A stretch of 64,000 nucleotides of DNA from Panopea generosa (GCA_029582155.1 CM055901.1:5622874-5686873); one strand, 5' to 3'. Positions 12,131 to 24,277 are shown, counted from the stretch's first letter. Program-made: numbers and translations. Notes: generated by a model from the sequence alone, not told the origin.

Positions 12131-13891
12131 TATGATTTGCTAAATATTTTAACGTTTAAACTCGATGGATAATTTTATGTTCTTCTTAGAGAATTTGTAT
12201 ATCCAGAGGACGCAACTGTGTATTGGATTTTGTGTAAACGTAATATATTTATTAATTAAATAGAATATACATAATTTTAAAATCTACTCCCAAGCGTTCA
12301 TAACTGTAACATACACGATGTAACGAATAAAACCAACTCCTATGACTTAAAATGTTCTTTATATTATTTTTATAATAATAGGTTTTACAAGCTTCAGGAA
12401 AACATTAGGGCTATGTAATGGTCTGACCTTATTCTTTTGATACTTGTCAGGGAGTTGTCGAAATGGGTTTTAAGGTCTATTTATTCTATAACGTACTGCA
12501 AAGTAGGTGGTTGTTTTCTATCACGCTTTAATCTTTTGATTGTTTCTTAAACCTTCTAATGATAGAAAAGTAGCTGAATAACTGACTTTGTAACCATATA
12601 ACTCCATATTATTAGTGTTTTATTGTCTTTTGGCTCTTGTTTTTCACTCATCCATTGCATTCACGTTCAGTTTTATATTCATCCCGTTTTTTTTTCATAT
12701 CTGTTTGAACGTTATGTGAATTTGGTCGCGTTAGTTTTGCGGTACAATCATTATTTGTACTATCGGTAAACTTAACACAAAAAGAAGCAACTGTGCCGAG
12801 ACCACTACATACTATTATACTGCAGCTGATCCTATTTCGGTTGGCACACTCATTTACGGATATGCCTGAAAATGATTTCTTATATTGTGTTCAATATATG
12901 AAATATGCATACTGGTATAAAAAAATTGTAAGATTTTAACCTGAATATACTATATATTGGAAATCTGAATATTTATACAAATATGTTCATTTAGTAAAAG
13001 AATTTTGCAACTGCAGTTTATTTAACTATGGCATACTTTAACAGCTATTTCTTCTCAAATTACGCTGTAAAGTGTATATTTTTTATTGCGATTGTCATAA
13101 GAATGAGTATCAGAGAGTATTATGTGAGATCTTAGCAAAATGTATCAATACACTTAGCCATATCATAAAAACAATGATATATTTATATTGCAAATTTGAA
13201 AAAAATGACACATGACAATTATTATTGTATGCATGTATCTATGTCTTAGTTTTTATAAAATGCTAGATGTAAAAAAAAATTAAATATAATTTTCGCACTG
13301 CTTGTAAAATTAACACTATTTCGTCAAATTTCATGGACAGATATGTTTTCGAGGAGGTGACACCAGAACATATGTACGGTAGCATGTGCTTTTTTTTTTA
13401 TTTCTGATATTATATGAACATTCACTAAACTTAAATAATGTGAAGTTTCATAAAATTCTATCCATAGGGAAAAAAGTACAACAACTATAGAAATCGTCTT
13501 TTATGATGTACCGTTGAAAAAAATGAGGTTCGGTATAACCACTATCAGGGCTTAATGGGTCACACGACGTTTTTGAGATCGAATTAACTCTTATCCCGCA
13601 TCCAATATAACTAAATTGAGAAGAATAATCATCTGAAAAAGTTAGAATACTTTTTTTTAAAAGCTAATGATACCACGATAGCTAATAAAATGTAATATTG
13701 CAAGTTGACGAATTCTTCATTTGATAACGATAAAAATGTTGACATGTTTGACACATTCCAGCATGAATTGCCATGCTTTTTAGAACCAGTATGCATTTAA
13801 GCTTTTTGTTAAGTTATGCCACTTCATAAAAGGGAAACGGAAATATAATATCTGTATACAAACTGGTATGCTTTCATTTAATTTCTGACTC

Positions 13892-13895
<4 letters not shown>
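12131..13895. other. Intergenic, nothing recognised
   Basis: Strongly AT-rich with many poly-T and poly-A runs. No supportable feature. Confidence 0.5.
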
Positions 13896-13936
<41 letters not shown>

Positions 13937-13942
13937 ATATAT
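13896..13942. repeat. (AT)n(GT)n compound microsatellite
   Basis: About 28 bp of AT repeats followed by seven GT and then TA repeats. Confidence 0.95.
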
Positions 13943-14951
13943 ACTTATATCGTTTAGTAAAATTATATAATTATTACCATTGTCACTTTAAGTTTCATAT
14001 CACATTGACAGAACTAAGTTTGTGAATTTAAGCATAAACGTGTTGTTTTCATTTTTAATTGGATTCGTTGACATACTGACAAACAATTAATAATATGGCA
14101 TCCATATGTAAAATTGTTTCATTAGTTAATTTTAAATTATGCATCAATTCATTGTACATAACGGTAGGTGCGATATGTGTGTACCCCCCTTAATGTTTAA
14201 CATATCGTTGGAAGTAACGGCAAAATCGTAAAAAAAAACCAATTTACTCTTATTATGGACTTTAGTGGTTGAGGAATAAGAACGTAATTGTTCTATACCA
14301 GTATGTGTATAGTCAATCAGCTACCCTAGATGTTACCACGTGACCGTACGATATGTAGAAGTTTATTGGATCCAATGAATTTTGTATTGTACAGTTCAAA
14401 ATTCCAGATTGCGACTTAAAAAAGGAAATACATTTTGTAGAAAGTTCAACGATAAAACAGACAACTGACTAAATGTTCCGCATGACGATCGAGACGTTGA
14501 GAAAAATCCGTATATCTGCAATTTCTTTCGTCTGCCGCTCTCAGGGCTTTGAACTCATTTATTTAAAAGGATATTGAGTTTTCTTTACCCTTTTGATAAA
14601 TTTCTTCCAGGCTGAGTTATAGAATAAAAATATTATTTTACATTGTTTTGTACAATATGGCAATATAACCACATTGGACTCTGTGTATTCGGCGTCTTGG
14701 TCAATATGATTATCACCAAAAACGTACTCGTACAATATATATTCCCATACTGTAACAACACACTGTAAAATAACCTTATAGTATTACATATTGACGAATG
14801 TGCGTGAGTATCGTAGCCTGTGTATCCCTAACACATTATAGCTGATAGTTGGAGCTTCCTCGTGTTTACTTCTCCATTGCCAGTGAAACTAGCTCTACAA
14901 TTTATCAACTCGAGTTCAGGAGATGTTGAATTAATACATGTGTACCATATA
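13943..14951. other. Intergenic, nothing recognised
   Basis: AT-rich. No gene or known element seen before the mariner left end. Confidence 0.5.
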
Positions 14952-16005
14952 CGAGGTGTGTTAAAACATGGACTTTTATAATACGTTCAACATATGATAA
15001 GACACATGAATAAAAAGTATATCGCCATGAAAATAAATATTTCCTCTAAGAAATTGCCAATTTTCATATTGATATTGAATACCGTTATGCAGCAACAACA
15101 CTTGAAAGTGTACATGTAATGGCTACCCGGAGCAGTCCGATGACGTCAACGACGTTAAGTTTTTTCATGACGTTTAATCGGCAAAATCACTTTTTCCTCA
15201 AAGTATCGACCGCGCTCTTGAATGCACTTCGTATGTTTTTTAACCAATTTGTCATACAGATATCTTTACTACACTCTCTTGAACTGTGCAATGATGTGAC
15301 GAGCTTGAAGCTAAAGCTCAGGTAGACTATTGAATTTCTGTTATATCCGTCGATCGCCGTCAATGAATTCTTAAACTGACGTCAGCAACGCTGTATTTAA
15401 AGATATTTAAACGTATTTCCCCTATCAGGATCGTCCTCTACAGAATCCCTTCAATCCAGGAATAACTTGCGCCGTTTGAAAATCAGTGATCTACAGACAT
15501 GCGTCTTATGTTGTGATTGGTCCAACACTTTCATCGTTTGAAATTGTGTCTTTCCAAAATTATCGCAAAACATTATCACTGCACGTGTTTCCTTCATGTC
15601 GCATAACCACAATTTTACGTATTTTTCTTGTCAACGCTTGTCATGAAAACGGTTCTTGTTTAACATAGAAACGGAAATGACGTCTTTTAACGTAATGGTC
15701 CTAAATCCATAATGTCACTTTACCAGCAGATGAGTTAGTAAGCGAAATGTTATCGTTTCGATCGTGTAAAATAAAACATATTATCTATTTCCAAATATGA
15801 AAAAAAATAGACTGCTCCGGATGCATTTTACCTGGCAACTGCGAATGCGTCCTCAGTTGTCATTATTGTAAAAATATAACTATAACTACACAGATAAATG
15901 CGTCAGGTGTTCCGATACATTTATATAAAAATTTATCAAAATCAACCCGAAAATTTGTGAAATATTTATTAATAAAAAGTCCACGAATTTTTTTAACACA
16001 CCACG
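14952..16005 (-). mobile_element. Mariner-like DNA transposon relic
   Basis: The ends are inverted: cgaggtgtgttaaaa on the left and ttttaacacaccacg on the right, 15 bp with one mismatch. Each is flanked by TA, the mariner target site. The element is 1,054 bp, shorter than the usual ~1.3 kb. A transposase C-terminus reads on the minus strand near the left end (15156-15262). The rest of the frame is lost to stops and deletions, so it is not autonomous. The + frame at 15119-15325 is its antisense. Confidence 0.85.
15156..15262 (-). pseudogene. Mariner transposase C-terminal fragment
   Basis: The minus strand reads LVKKHTKCIQERGRYFEEK followed by VILPIKRHEKT and a TAA stop at 15156-15158. Mariner-family transposases typically end in a C-terminal block with a CI-x-x-x-G-x-YFE core, which supports the call. 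Upstream of about 15262 an in-frame stop ends the readable part. The catalytic DD(34)D region could not be assembled. It is a dead copy. Confidence 0.8.
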
Positions 16006-16185
16006 TATGACTTGGCAACTTTCAATTTTCTCATAATTGTCCATTAAATAATTTAAGTAACATTTTTTAAACTTTTCACAATAGATTTTTATAACACATA
16101 TTGATTCTAACACATGTATAACAAAACTGTGTACTTCCATAGTTTGTTTTGACACTGCAGGTTTAAATGAACAAAATAATGAATT

Positions 16186-16452
16186 ATATTTGAATTGAAT
16201 GCTGTATTATATTCTTGTAAATTGTATTTGAATTGAATGCTGTATTATATTCTTGTAAATTGTATTTAAATTGAATGCTGTATTATATTTTTGTTAATTG
16301 CATTTGAATTGAATGCTGTATTATATTCTTGTAAATTGTATTTGAATTGAATGCTGTATCACATTCTTGTAAATTGTATTTGAATTGAATGCTGTATTAT
16401 ATTCTTGTAAATTGTATTTGAATTGAATGCTGTATTATATTTTTGTAAATCT
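16186..16452. repeat. Tandem array, 38-bp unit
   Basis: Seven highly similar copies of a 38-bp unit, tttgaattgaatgctgtatt then atattcttgtaaattgta. Low divergence suggests recent expansion. It sits just outside the right end of the mariner relic. Confidence 0.95.
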
Positions 16453-16589
16453 AGTATAAAGTGGATGTATGTCGTCACGATTTATATATCTTGTATCAAA
16501 CGTTGTTTTTTTTTTGCGGGGTGCCTCCTTGGCCAAGATATAAATATCATAAATATACTTTAATTAAAAACAACATAGTTTCAGGGAAT

Positions 16590-16805
16590 AAACAAATGTA
16601 TTAAAAAATGGTAATCAATATATCGTTTGAGATAATTTGGCACTAACTGCAATGTTTTGTAATGGATGTTCGCAAAGCACGGCAAAATAGAACCAGAACA
16701 TGTTATGGGGGAAATGTCCATTAGGACAATATAGTGGCAATATCGCTTCATCTAACTCCAGACACATATTGATTCGTCAAAAAGATTCATAATAAAAACA
16801 ATTAA
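16590..16805 (+). repeat. Dispersed repeat, copy 2
   Basis: Second copy of the element at 8610-8815, in the same orientation. The two copies align from a caggga(a/t)(t/a) block through tgcaatgttttgtaatgg and gggggaaatgtccatta. Class unknown. Confidence 0.6.
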
Positions 16806-17101
16806 CAGCCATCGAGCAATTAAAGGAATATGTACAAGTATTTATCTCAGTGATCATGCTGTGATGATATAATGCTGAACTTCCAATGATACCAGACCAG
16901 AATCAGTATCAAGTACCCTACTGAACTATGTCAGACAAAAACTAAAAAGAAATAATCAATATTCGGACGAGATAGGTTAAATTGATGTCGCCTTATATAC
17001 TGAGCACGCGCTTTTGCACTCAGAGTTCATTCAACTACACGTACATGAATTTTCACAAAAACAGTTCAGATAGACAGTATGCTGTGTTCAATACTTTTTA
17101 A
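16806..17101. other. Spacer, nothing recognised
   Basis: AT-rich. It ends in ctttttaaaacag, a plausible splice acceptor just before the 48-bp array, which may be coincidence. Confidence 0.4.
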
Positions 17102-17640
17102 AACAGCAATAATCCCGTTAACAATAACCTGACTACAGCGAGCGCGCCTAGCTACAATAATCCCGTTAACAATAAACAGACTGCTGCGAGCGCGCCTAGC
17201 TACAATAATCCCGTTAACAATAAACATACTACAGCGAGCGCGCCTAGCTACAATAATCCCGTTAACAGTAACCAGACTACATCGAGCGCGCCTAGCTACA
17301 ATAATCCGGTTAACAATAACCTGACTACAGCGAGCGCGCCTAGCTACAATAATCCCGTTAACAGTAACCAGACTACAGCGAGCGCGCCTAGCTACAATAA
17401 TCCCGTTAACAATAACCAGACTGCAGCGAGTGCGCCTAGCTACAATAATCCCGTTAACAATAACCAGACTGCAGCGAGCGCGCCTAGCTACAATAATCCC
17501 GTTAACAATAACCAGACTACAGCGAGCGCACTACAATAATCCCGTTAACAATAACCAGACTACAGCGAGCGCGCCTAGCTGCAATAATCCCGTTAACAAT
17601 AACCAGACTACAGCGAGCGCGCCTAGCTACAATGCATTCC
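17102..17640 (+). repeat. Tandem array, 48-bp unit that reads as a 16-residue repeat
   Basis: Eleven copies of a 48-bp unit containing tacaataatcccgttaacaa and cagcgagcgcgcctagc. It is more GC-rich than its surroundings. From 17102 to about 17536 one + frame is open for 145 codons and repeats YNNPVNNNQTTASAPS, a mucin-like composition. It has no ATG and follows an in-frame TAA (17099-17101). An 8-bp deletion in the tenth copy (near 17530) shifts the frame. It is either a tandem-repeat protein exon or a minisatellite whose unit is a multiple of three by chance. Confidence 0.9.
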
Positions 17641-17644
17641 AAAG

Positions 17645-17905
17645 GTACGATATCAAGGCCTCTGCCAAACCAATAAATTTGGTGTCAACCATGACTTATA
17701 TACTATGGTTTTACATGCAACACATCTGGACTGGACGGATAATTACATACGTTAACTGTTAGCTTTAATATGAGCAGGATCCAGTTATGGATTCATGACA
17801 ACTCACATACTATATAAAGGACAGATTTAGAAATCCGCTGGATCATGAAGATACAATGAACTGACACCAAATTTATTAGTTTGGCAGAGACCTTGATAGT
17901 GTGTC
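17645..17905. mobile_element. MITE-like element with about 40-bp inverted ends
   Basis: gatatcaaggcctctgccaa with the following caataaatttggtgtca (about 17649-17687) is inverted at about 17862-17900 as tgacaccaaatttattag then tttggcagagaccttgatag. The spacer is about 170 bp with no coding content. It abuts the 48-bp array and may have inserted into its last copy. Confidence 0.65.
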
Positions 17906-18612
17906 TATGGTTTGCTTTGTAGCTATATAGCAACTGATCGAAATAGTTTGTATTTGTTGATTTGTTGATTTTCATTTAAATTCTTGTTTTCCAGTATGAG
18001 TTTTGGACAGAAATGTAACTATAATGGTTACTAAGCACGTATCGGGATTATTTTTTTAAACAATTAACCAACACAACTTATTATCAAACTTATTTTTGTG
18101 AATATTCTAGTACATGTTATATTCCGCGTGTGTGACCCCTGTCTCTTAAAATTTTCCAATTTTCATTTCTCGAGAAATCGGATCACACTGTTAGAGTTGA
18201 TTAAATTAGGTGAGGTATCTGCACTTAGTCGCATATAAATCGATCCAGTATTAAGGAAGATATTAACATGTTCTTACCTGAGAAACGCCGAATTTGTGTG
18301 TGGACCCTGTCATAAAAACCACGTGACAAGTGATCGTATTCCCACCGTAGATAATCAGATGATTTGTATCCATTTATTTATTTTTGTCAATGAATAAGGT
18401 TTTACGGTGTACCAACACATTATAAGTTATTCGACGCCAACGGGAAGGAAGATTCCAGGTTCACTCTACATGTACAAAAACAACAAATTAACATACAGAT
18501 AAAAAAAAAACATCAACAAATAAATATGCAGAATGAACCTAGAACCTTGATACCTGCAGAACTGCAGAGTTTCAGCAAATTCTATCGTATTACTCAATTT
18601 GTCGCTTCTTAC
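17906..18612. other. Intergenic or intronic, one donor-like site
   Basis: AT-rich. On the minus strand near 18278 there is a consensus-like donor (ctcag then gtaagaac). It follows a short open segment bounded by a possible acceptor near 18307. A 29-nt exon would fit the phase of the candidate exon at 18613-18799, but this is weak. Confidence 0.3.
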
Positions 18613-18799
18613 GACATGCATAAGCCACAGTGATCCTATTCTTGCCATCACTCATGGCTCCCTTGAACCACACAGGGGCTGATAATTTAACCACAATAGT
18701 GAACATGACAAAAAATGATAAAATGAACAGGACACCCATTCGGAGGATTCCTACCCCTCTGCAGAGATCGACAGTGATTCTATTCATAGCCGGAACCAC
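18613..18799 (-). CDS. Candidate first coding exon, possible claudin/PMP22-like protein
   Basis: Minus-strand open frame starting ATG at 18797-18799 (MNRITVDLCRGVGILRMG). One hydrophobic helix follows (VLFILSFFVMFTIVVKL), then an outside segment with SAPVWFKGAMSDG and a Cys (AYAC). A good donor (gtc then gtaagaag) would end the exon at 18613 in phase 1; without splicing the frame stops shortly after at TAA. One helix followed by a Pro-Trp and a Cys is the usual start of four-helix claudin/PMP22 proteins, but the full W-GLW-C-C signature is not visible. A GC box (ggcggggc, 18860-18867) lies upstream on the minus strand. Later exons were not found. Confidence 0.25.
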
Positions 18800-18879
18800 A
18801 CATGCTTTATCAAGACAGTTAAATGCTCATCGCCGGTAGATGCTACACACAGCATTATAGGCGGGGCTTATCACTAGTA

Positions 18880-21465
18880 GCTGACAATTTTACATCAGTT
18901 ATTTGATAATACTCCTGCCCAACATAAGCTGTAACTACCAGCATAGCCATAGAAGATACTGCCTGTTGCAAGTTGTTTTAAACAACAATGTTTATTGTAT
19001 GTGCTGATTCCTCAGTATTATGGATTGCAATAAAGGTTTCCCCAGACTTAGTACAACAAACACAGCATTCAAATAGATTGCAATGGCCATCTTATCTGCA
19101 TGCATAATAAACAAATTTGCTAATTAGGTACATCCAATTTACAGTTTCATACTGGGTTACATATAACACATCTCTGGTCATGATCAAAGAGATAAAGTGA
19201 AATTATTTGGGTCAAGTTGTATGGATTAGTACATTATTTACCTAGAGAGAATAAAAGTTATTTATGAAAAATAGTTTATCTTATTCATTATGGACGTATA
19301 TCAAACGGGTATACATGTTGTAATTAATTGTAAATAAATTGCTTGGACACAAGTAAAGGGCAAACAATTATTTGTGAGACAAAATATACAAAGATTGAAA
19401 AAAAAGAAACCCCTTTGACATTATAGAATGACCCATTCCATTTAGGTTCACAATTTCCCTGGCAAAACTTACAAAAAGAAAAAAATCGTGGAAATACTTT
19501 GAAAGTTTTGAGGGAACAGTTTTGTATATTATTTCATTTATCTAATTATAATGAGTGTGATTTTGAGGATCATATAGTTACACCAGACTGGTCAATTAAT
19601 GTTGATGAAAATAACTATAGTTAGACACAGAACATAAAGGAATATTTATTGTCAGATGGCAATCAGGACAAAATAGAAGCACAGATGGGGAAAATGATGA
19701 CGTGATTATGATGTTGATGATGACCATGAAAATAAATACATTCCTGTAGAACAGTTATGGATATTGTTTTCATGTCCGTTTATTTCAACATCAGTTTTGG
19801 CTAGGTGAATTTTCATTTCCTAATCAAAGAAACAGTCATTTACCAAAACGTAGATACAGACAATACTGGAATATGTTTTCAAATGTAGGAGTTTGGTTCC
19901 TACTTCATTATGTAAGAAAAAAAAGCAAAGAATATTAAACCAACCAAGATCTAAATTATGCCAAGTTGTGTTTTGAACCTAGTACATGGTTCATACACAA
20001 ACATCCAAGGCCACCTATATAGCACTAAGTGTTTTTAATTGAAGGCTGTGACATAAGAACTGTATAAACAATAAAATGACATTCATTTGCTAAAACACAA
20101 AACTAAAAGTTATTTCCAAAAGGAAGCTATTGTGAATTATGGGATTTAAAACAATGATCAGCAAAGATAAGTGTATATTGTAACTTATTTGCATCCAAAT
20201 AAAAAAGCAAGTATGCATGTATCTGAGATAAGCCATAAACTACAATGTATAATCATTTGTTTATACATGTATATGAAAAAGGCAGAAATATTATGAAGAT
20301 TGATCTTCCTAAACATTTAATTCACAAACTGAAAGTCAAACACATTATTCTACTCTGAGATATCAAACACTGCATGGCTCCTCACAAGTAGGTTATACAC
20401 ATCTCCAAGCAAGTGTTGCTGTTTACACCACGTGACAAGGGTCAAACGGGGTTCAAAATTCAAATATTTAGCAAATTTTCTTTGATATTTCAATTTTGTA
20501 AGGACTACTTCTATTTTGTTTCAGGGAGCTTTTGTGAATAAAGGGCATTTTTATAAAGACAAAATATGTCCCTACAAATGCACTTCTTTTTGAAAGAAAT
20601 GACATATTTGTTACTATGTTTTACAGAAAAACATCTCCTAATTCAACAGTGTTGCAAAAAAGAGCCACCATTTGAAATTAGGCTCCTCCCATTTCTTTTT
20701 ATAGAAAAGTTTGGGGTTTAAAGCGTTATTTTCTGATGTTCAATTACAGCCTCATGATACACACAAGTAAGTAAATTTGGTATGTGACAGTAAACTGTAT
20801 TTTATCTGGTTACAACGTTAAAATACTTTTTAAAAGTTGTTATGGTGAAATTAGGGTGTTTTTTCTGTCATCCTCGTGGTGTTTGAAACAAGACAGCCCA
20901 CCGGTGTTTATCGACCCCAGCTGGTGTTAAAGCTATCATTTGGTTTAATGCAGGTATACTCTAATATGTACATGTTGTACAATTGTAACTGACATTTACT
21001 GAGATGCTCCCTGTTACATACAATGAGGTCAATTGGGCACATCGCATTAGGGATTATCACTGTTATTAAAGAAGAATTCTACAGCATACTGTGATAATTT
21101 AAAACCCTGTTTATAAGACATATACACCCACACAGTCTCGTGTCTGTCAAAAACTACGACACTAAATCTATTATATATATTGACCCCGGTATTTTATACT
21201 GCTGCAACAATAGGAGATGACATTATATTCTTGTTAAGAATGTTTCTATAGAAGTAAAGAAAAGTAAAATGTTTGTTTATTATAGTGTCACCCCTATCGA
21301 AAGGGCCAGCCACACTGAGCTTATGAGACACCTGTTTGTTGTACACAGTTACTTCCCGATAACTACCATTGCCAGGCGTCAGGCTGTAAGACATTCGGTA
21401 CCTCTCAATTTAACTAGCTGCTGGGTGAGCAACTGATCGCATCAGAAAAAAATCCAAGTGCTTCC
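18880..21465. other. Intergenic, nothing recognised
   Basis: AT-rich sequence with A-runs. No coding exon or repeat family could be supported. Two CACGTGAC-type E-box strings occur in the region (for example near 20431), without context. Confidence 0.45.
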
Positions 21466-21534
21466 ATCGGGATTCGAACCTTCAACCTCCCACTTCCGAG
21501 GCGACGGAACCACTAAGCCACCGAAGACGGTATA
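21466..21534 (-). mobile_element. tRNA-like SINE head fragment
   Basis: On the minus strand, tggcttagtggttccg matches an A box and ggttcgaatcc is a perfect B box. A full cloverleaf with paired acceptor stem is not evident, so a SINE head is likelier than a functional tRNA gene. Confidence 0.5.
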
Positions 21535-21544
21535 TATAAATATA

Positions 21545-21546
21545 TG

Positions 21547-21613
<67 letters not shown>
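21545..21613. repeat. (TGCG)n microsatellite
   Basis: About 17 perfect GTGC/TGCG tetranucleotides, unusually GC-rich for this window. Alternating purine-pyrimidine, so able to form Z-DNA. Confidence 0.95.
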
Positions 21614-21894
21614 ATCTAAAATAACAATATCTAGAAATAAATATTATTATATGTTATTCTTCTTAATTTACGGTAGACCAAGGTGAACCCGAAAAACCAG
21701 TCTTGTACAAAGGAACAAAGGAAGCGTATTACAATACTTAATTTAGTCTTTAGTGCTGACCCAGCTCTCTTTCTATTGGGTCTGTTAACTTGCATTAATG
21801 GGAAAACCACATTTGAGCACGTTGATTGGTCAGTTGCTTCGACCAAAGGTTTGAATGACGTCACAGTTTAGTAACCGTTCAACTGCTATGAAGT
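21614..21894. other. Spacer with promoter-like strings
   Basis: Contains gattggtcag (CCAAT type) and aatgacgtcaca (CRE type) within 40 bp, near 21823-21866. No transcript could be assigned downstream. Confidence 0.2.
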
Positions 21895-21990
21895 GTGGCA
21901 CAGGCATAACATTCCCTGCTATTGCATTAGGGGTTAATAGACCTGATTTGGGAGATATTAGGTGTTGGGATAGATTTATATTTAATGACA
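21895..21990 (+). repeat. Dispersed repeat, shared with 55105-55205
   Basis: The block gggttaatagacctgatttg then gggagatattaggtgttggg is matched at 55150-55190. Both copies are preceded by a ccctgct box. Probably a fragment of an interspersed element of unknown class. Confidence 0.6.
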
Positions 21991-23710
21991 ATGACAACTT
22001 GACGACGTCATGAATGTGACACTGAAATATTCAAAGCGCAGATGTCATATTATAATTAGTATTTACTTCGTGACAAAAGTAATACGGCTACCCATATATA
22101 CCAACGAATGTGTTCAAGGTAATCGTTTTAGACATCCAGTGCATGGACGGAAAAGATCTCTAAATGTTACAATCGATACTGTTTCGCTATTTAAATCTTG
22201 CAATAAAATAGAAACTGCTCTATAATATCGAATTAACAAAACCAATTAGAGATGTGCGCATCTCCCAGGAGACAAAAAACTTTTAAGTTTCTGCTTTGAA
22301 ATTATTCAACTACAAAAAGGGATACAAAAAGAACAAGAATTGTGTTCTATTAACTTCTCTTTTATATATATGCATGTGTTGGCATGAAGAATGGCAATGA
22401 CTGGTTAAGAAAATGAATATATGTAAATATTTAGAACATTAATATTAAGTTACTATTTACCCCGACAACGGATGTAACCTATGCTGAGCTAGCAAATGCC
22501 GAATTGAACTGTCAAATATCCGACAAAGTTGGAGAAACAGAACGACTGAATTATCACAAATTACTTATTCACTTGTTATTTACACTGTCGCAAATCGTCT
22601 CGGCCCCGGCACCGGGAAACCAGAAGAAAACAGTCACTAGTGTTCGTTTTTACAATATATATTGATGCTCACTTTTATTCCCGACCCCGGCATCGGATGT
22701 TGGGAATCGTTAAGAACAAATTGTCTGTCTCCCAACGTTGTCAACTTACACCAGCCATGACGGGAACTTGTTCAAACATTTGAATTGATCCAAGTAACAG
22801 CGCTCTCACCAGTGCTGAATTTATAAAATATAAGCAGAGCAAAACAGAACATTTCGGGAGGGATAAGGGAGGGTAATAAATAAATCATTATCATTAGGTT
22901 ATAATGTAATTATTTCCTGCTCTGAAAAATTTAAACCCACCTCAACTTCTCCAGTTCCTATCGAAAGTGATTACCCAATCAGATTAGTCGACTGACGTCA
23001 CTTCCTTTAGTTATATGAGAGGCCCGTACAAGTGGTTTTTCCGTTGAATAAAAGTCTTAATCTTTATGATCGATTAATCCATCTTTTATGTTGAAATGTT
23101 TTGGTTATTGTCGGTGTACCAGGATTGCGTTCAGACATTTAAAACAAAATCTGATTGAAAATTCATATATCGAGACATATATTTTAGCAGTTCATGATTG
23201 ATGACGTCTACATACATGTTGCAACATTGTGAATCAATCTACCATACCATGTTTTAACGTTTAATTTGACATGCGTTCATTTACCGACTAAAATGAAATA
23301 TTTAGATTGTACGTTCCAAAATAAAAATGACCGAATATTGACACATTTAAAAGAGACATATATAAGAGAGAAGTGAATGTGTGCCTGATTATCTTTCTCT
23401 CGCCATTTTAAAATGGCAAAAGTATCTAGCATATTAAAAAAAATGTGCACACTGTATACACTCGTAAACATATACTCGCAGTTTTACATTTCATGTTCAT
23501 ATTCAACTTCAATTTGTACTTAAATACTCTTTCAGATTTTCAAAGATTCCTTTAAAAGCAAACAATAACACTTGAATTCGTACATAAACAATCTTTTAAG
23601 GATTCCTATTAAAGCAAAAAAAATAAAAAATACAAATAATTAAAACGGCCTCGAAGTTGAAAATATGAATGTATATTTTAATGTATTTTCTTACATTGAA
23701 TCCGTTCGAT
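21991..23710. other. Intergenic, nothing firm
   Basis: AT-rich with three short GC-richer patches (near 22455, 22600 and 22682) containing related ccccg(a/g)ca-cgg strings, perhaps relics of one repeat. A CRE-like ctgacgtcacttcc occurs near 22990. No exon seen. Confidence 0.35.
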
Positions 23711-23765
23711 TTTGAGTTGAGCATGAACTCTTGAGTTGAGCATGAACTTTTGAGTTGAGCATGAC
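23711..23765. repeat. Three-copy 18-bp direct repeat
   Basis: gagttgagcatgaactctt occurs three times in tandem, the last copy diverging after gagcatga. Confidence 0.85.
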
Positions 23766-23971
23766 ACGAAGTTTTATGACCTCGAATCCTTTCTTAACAT
23801 TTCCACCAATTTTATTTTTGCTATAAACTTCTAACCTTCCAATGTCACTTCCTCTGATTGGTTGTATAAAATGATTCTCATGTTAATGATTTTTTCTTGT
23901 GCTGTGTGTTTTCATGCTTATGTTGTGCTTTGTGTTTTGAATAAGCTGTCTCCATTTACATATATATATAA

Positions 23972-24052
23972 ACAGTAGAGAGAATTACCATTTTACAGTG
24001 CTTAAACTCGTTATAAGTTTTAGCACTGTAAAATGGTAATTCTCTCTACTGT
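23972..24052. repeat. Near-perfect 37-bp hairpin
   Basis: acagtagagagaattaccat then tttacagtgcttaaact is inverted after a 6-nt loop (cgttat), with a single mismatch over about 37 bp. On size it could be a small RNA hairpin or a minimal foldback element. Such near-perfect pairing favours a recent inverted duplication over a conserved microRNA precursor, which usually has bulges. Confidence 0.9.
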
Positions 24053-24133
24053 ATTCACTATTTCTACCAATTATGTATCCTTCGCGGATCCGGTGCTCCT
24101 GAAAGGTGTTTTGTTAGACGTATAATTCTCCCT

Positions 24134-24136
<3 letters not shown>

Positions 24137-24195
<59 letters not shown>
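24137..24195. repeat. (AT)n microsatellite
   Basis: About 29 uninterrupted AT dinucleotides. Confidence 0.95.
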
Positions 24196-24199
<4 letters not shown>

Positions 24200-24277
24200 A
24201 TACTGTATCATTATAGCAGAGACGGAAAGTATGTTAATGCAATACAATGTGAACGTATCCATTATAACATGCTAACA

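Noticed and set aside
15119-15325. 68-codon + strand open frame
   Set aside because: Antisense to the readable mariner transposase C-terminus.
17430-17762. 110-codon open frame starting inside the 48-bp array
   Set aside because: Its first third is the array in an out-of-phase frame and its end lies in the MITE. The meaningful frame is the open one from 17102.
21466-21534. tRNA gene
   Set aside because: Good B box but no convincing acceptor stem or cloverleaf by eye.
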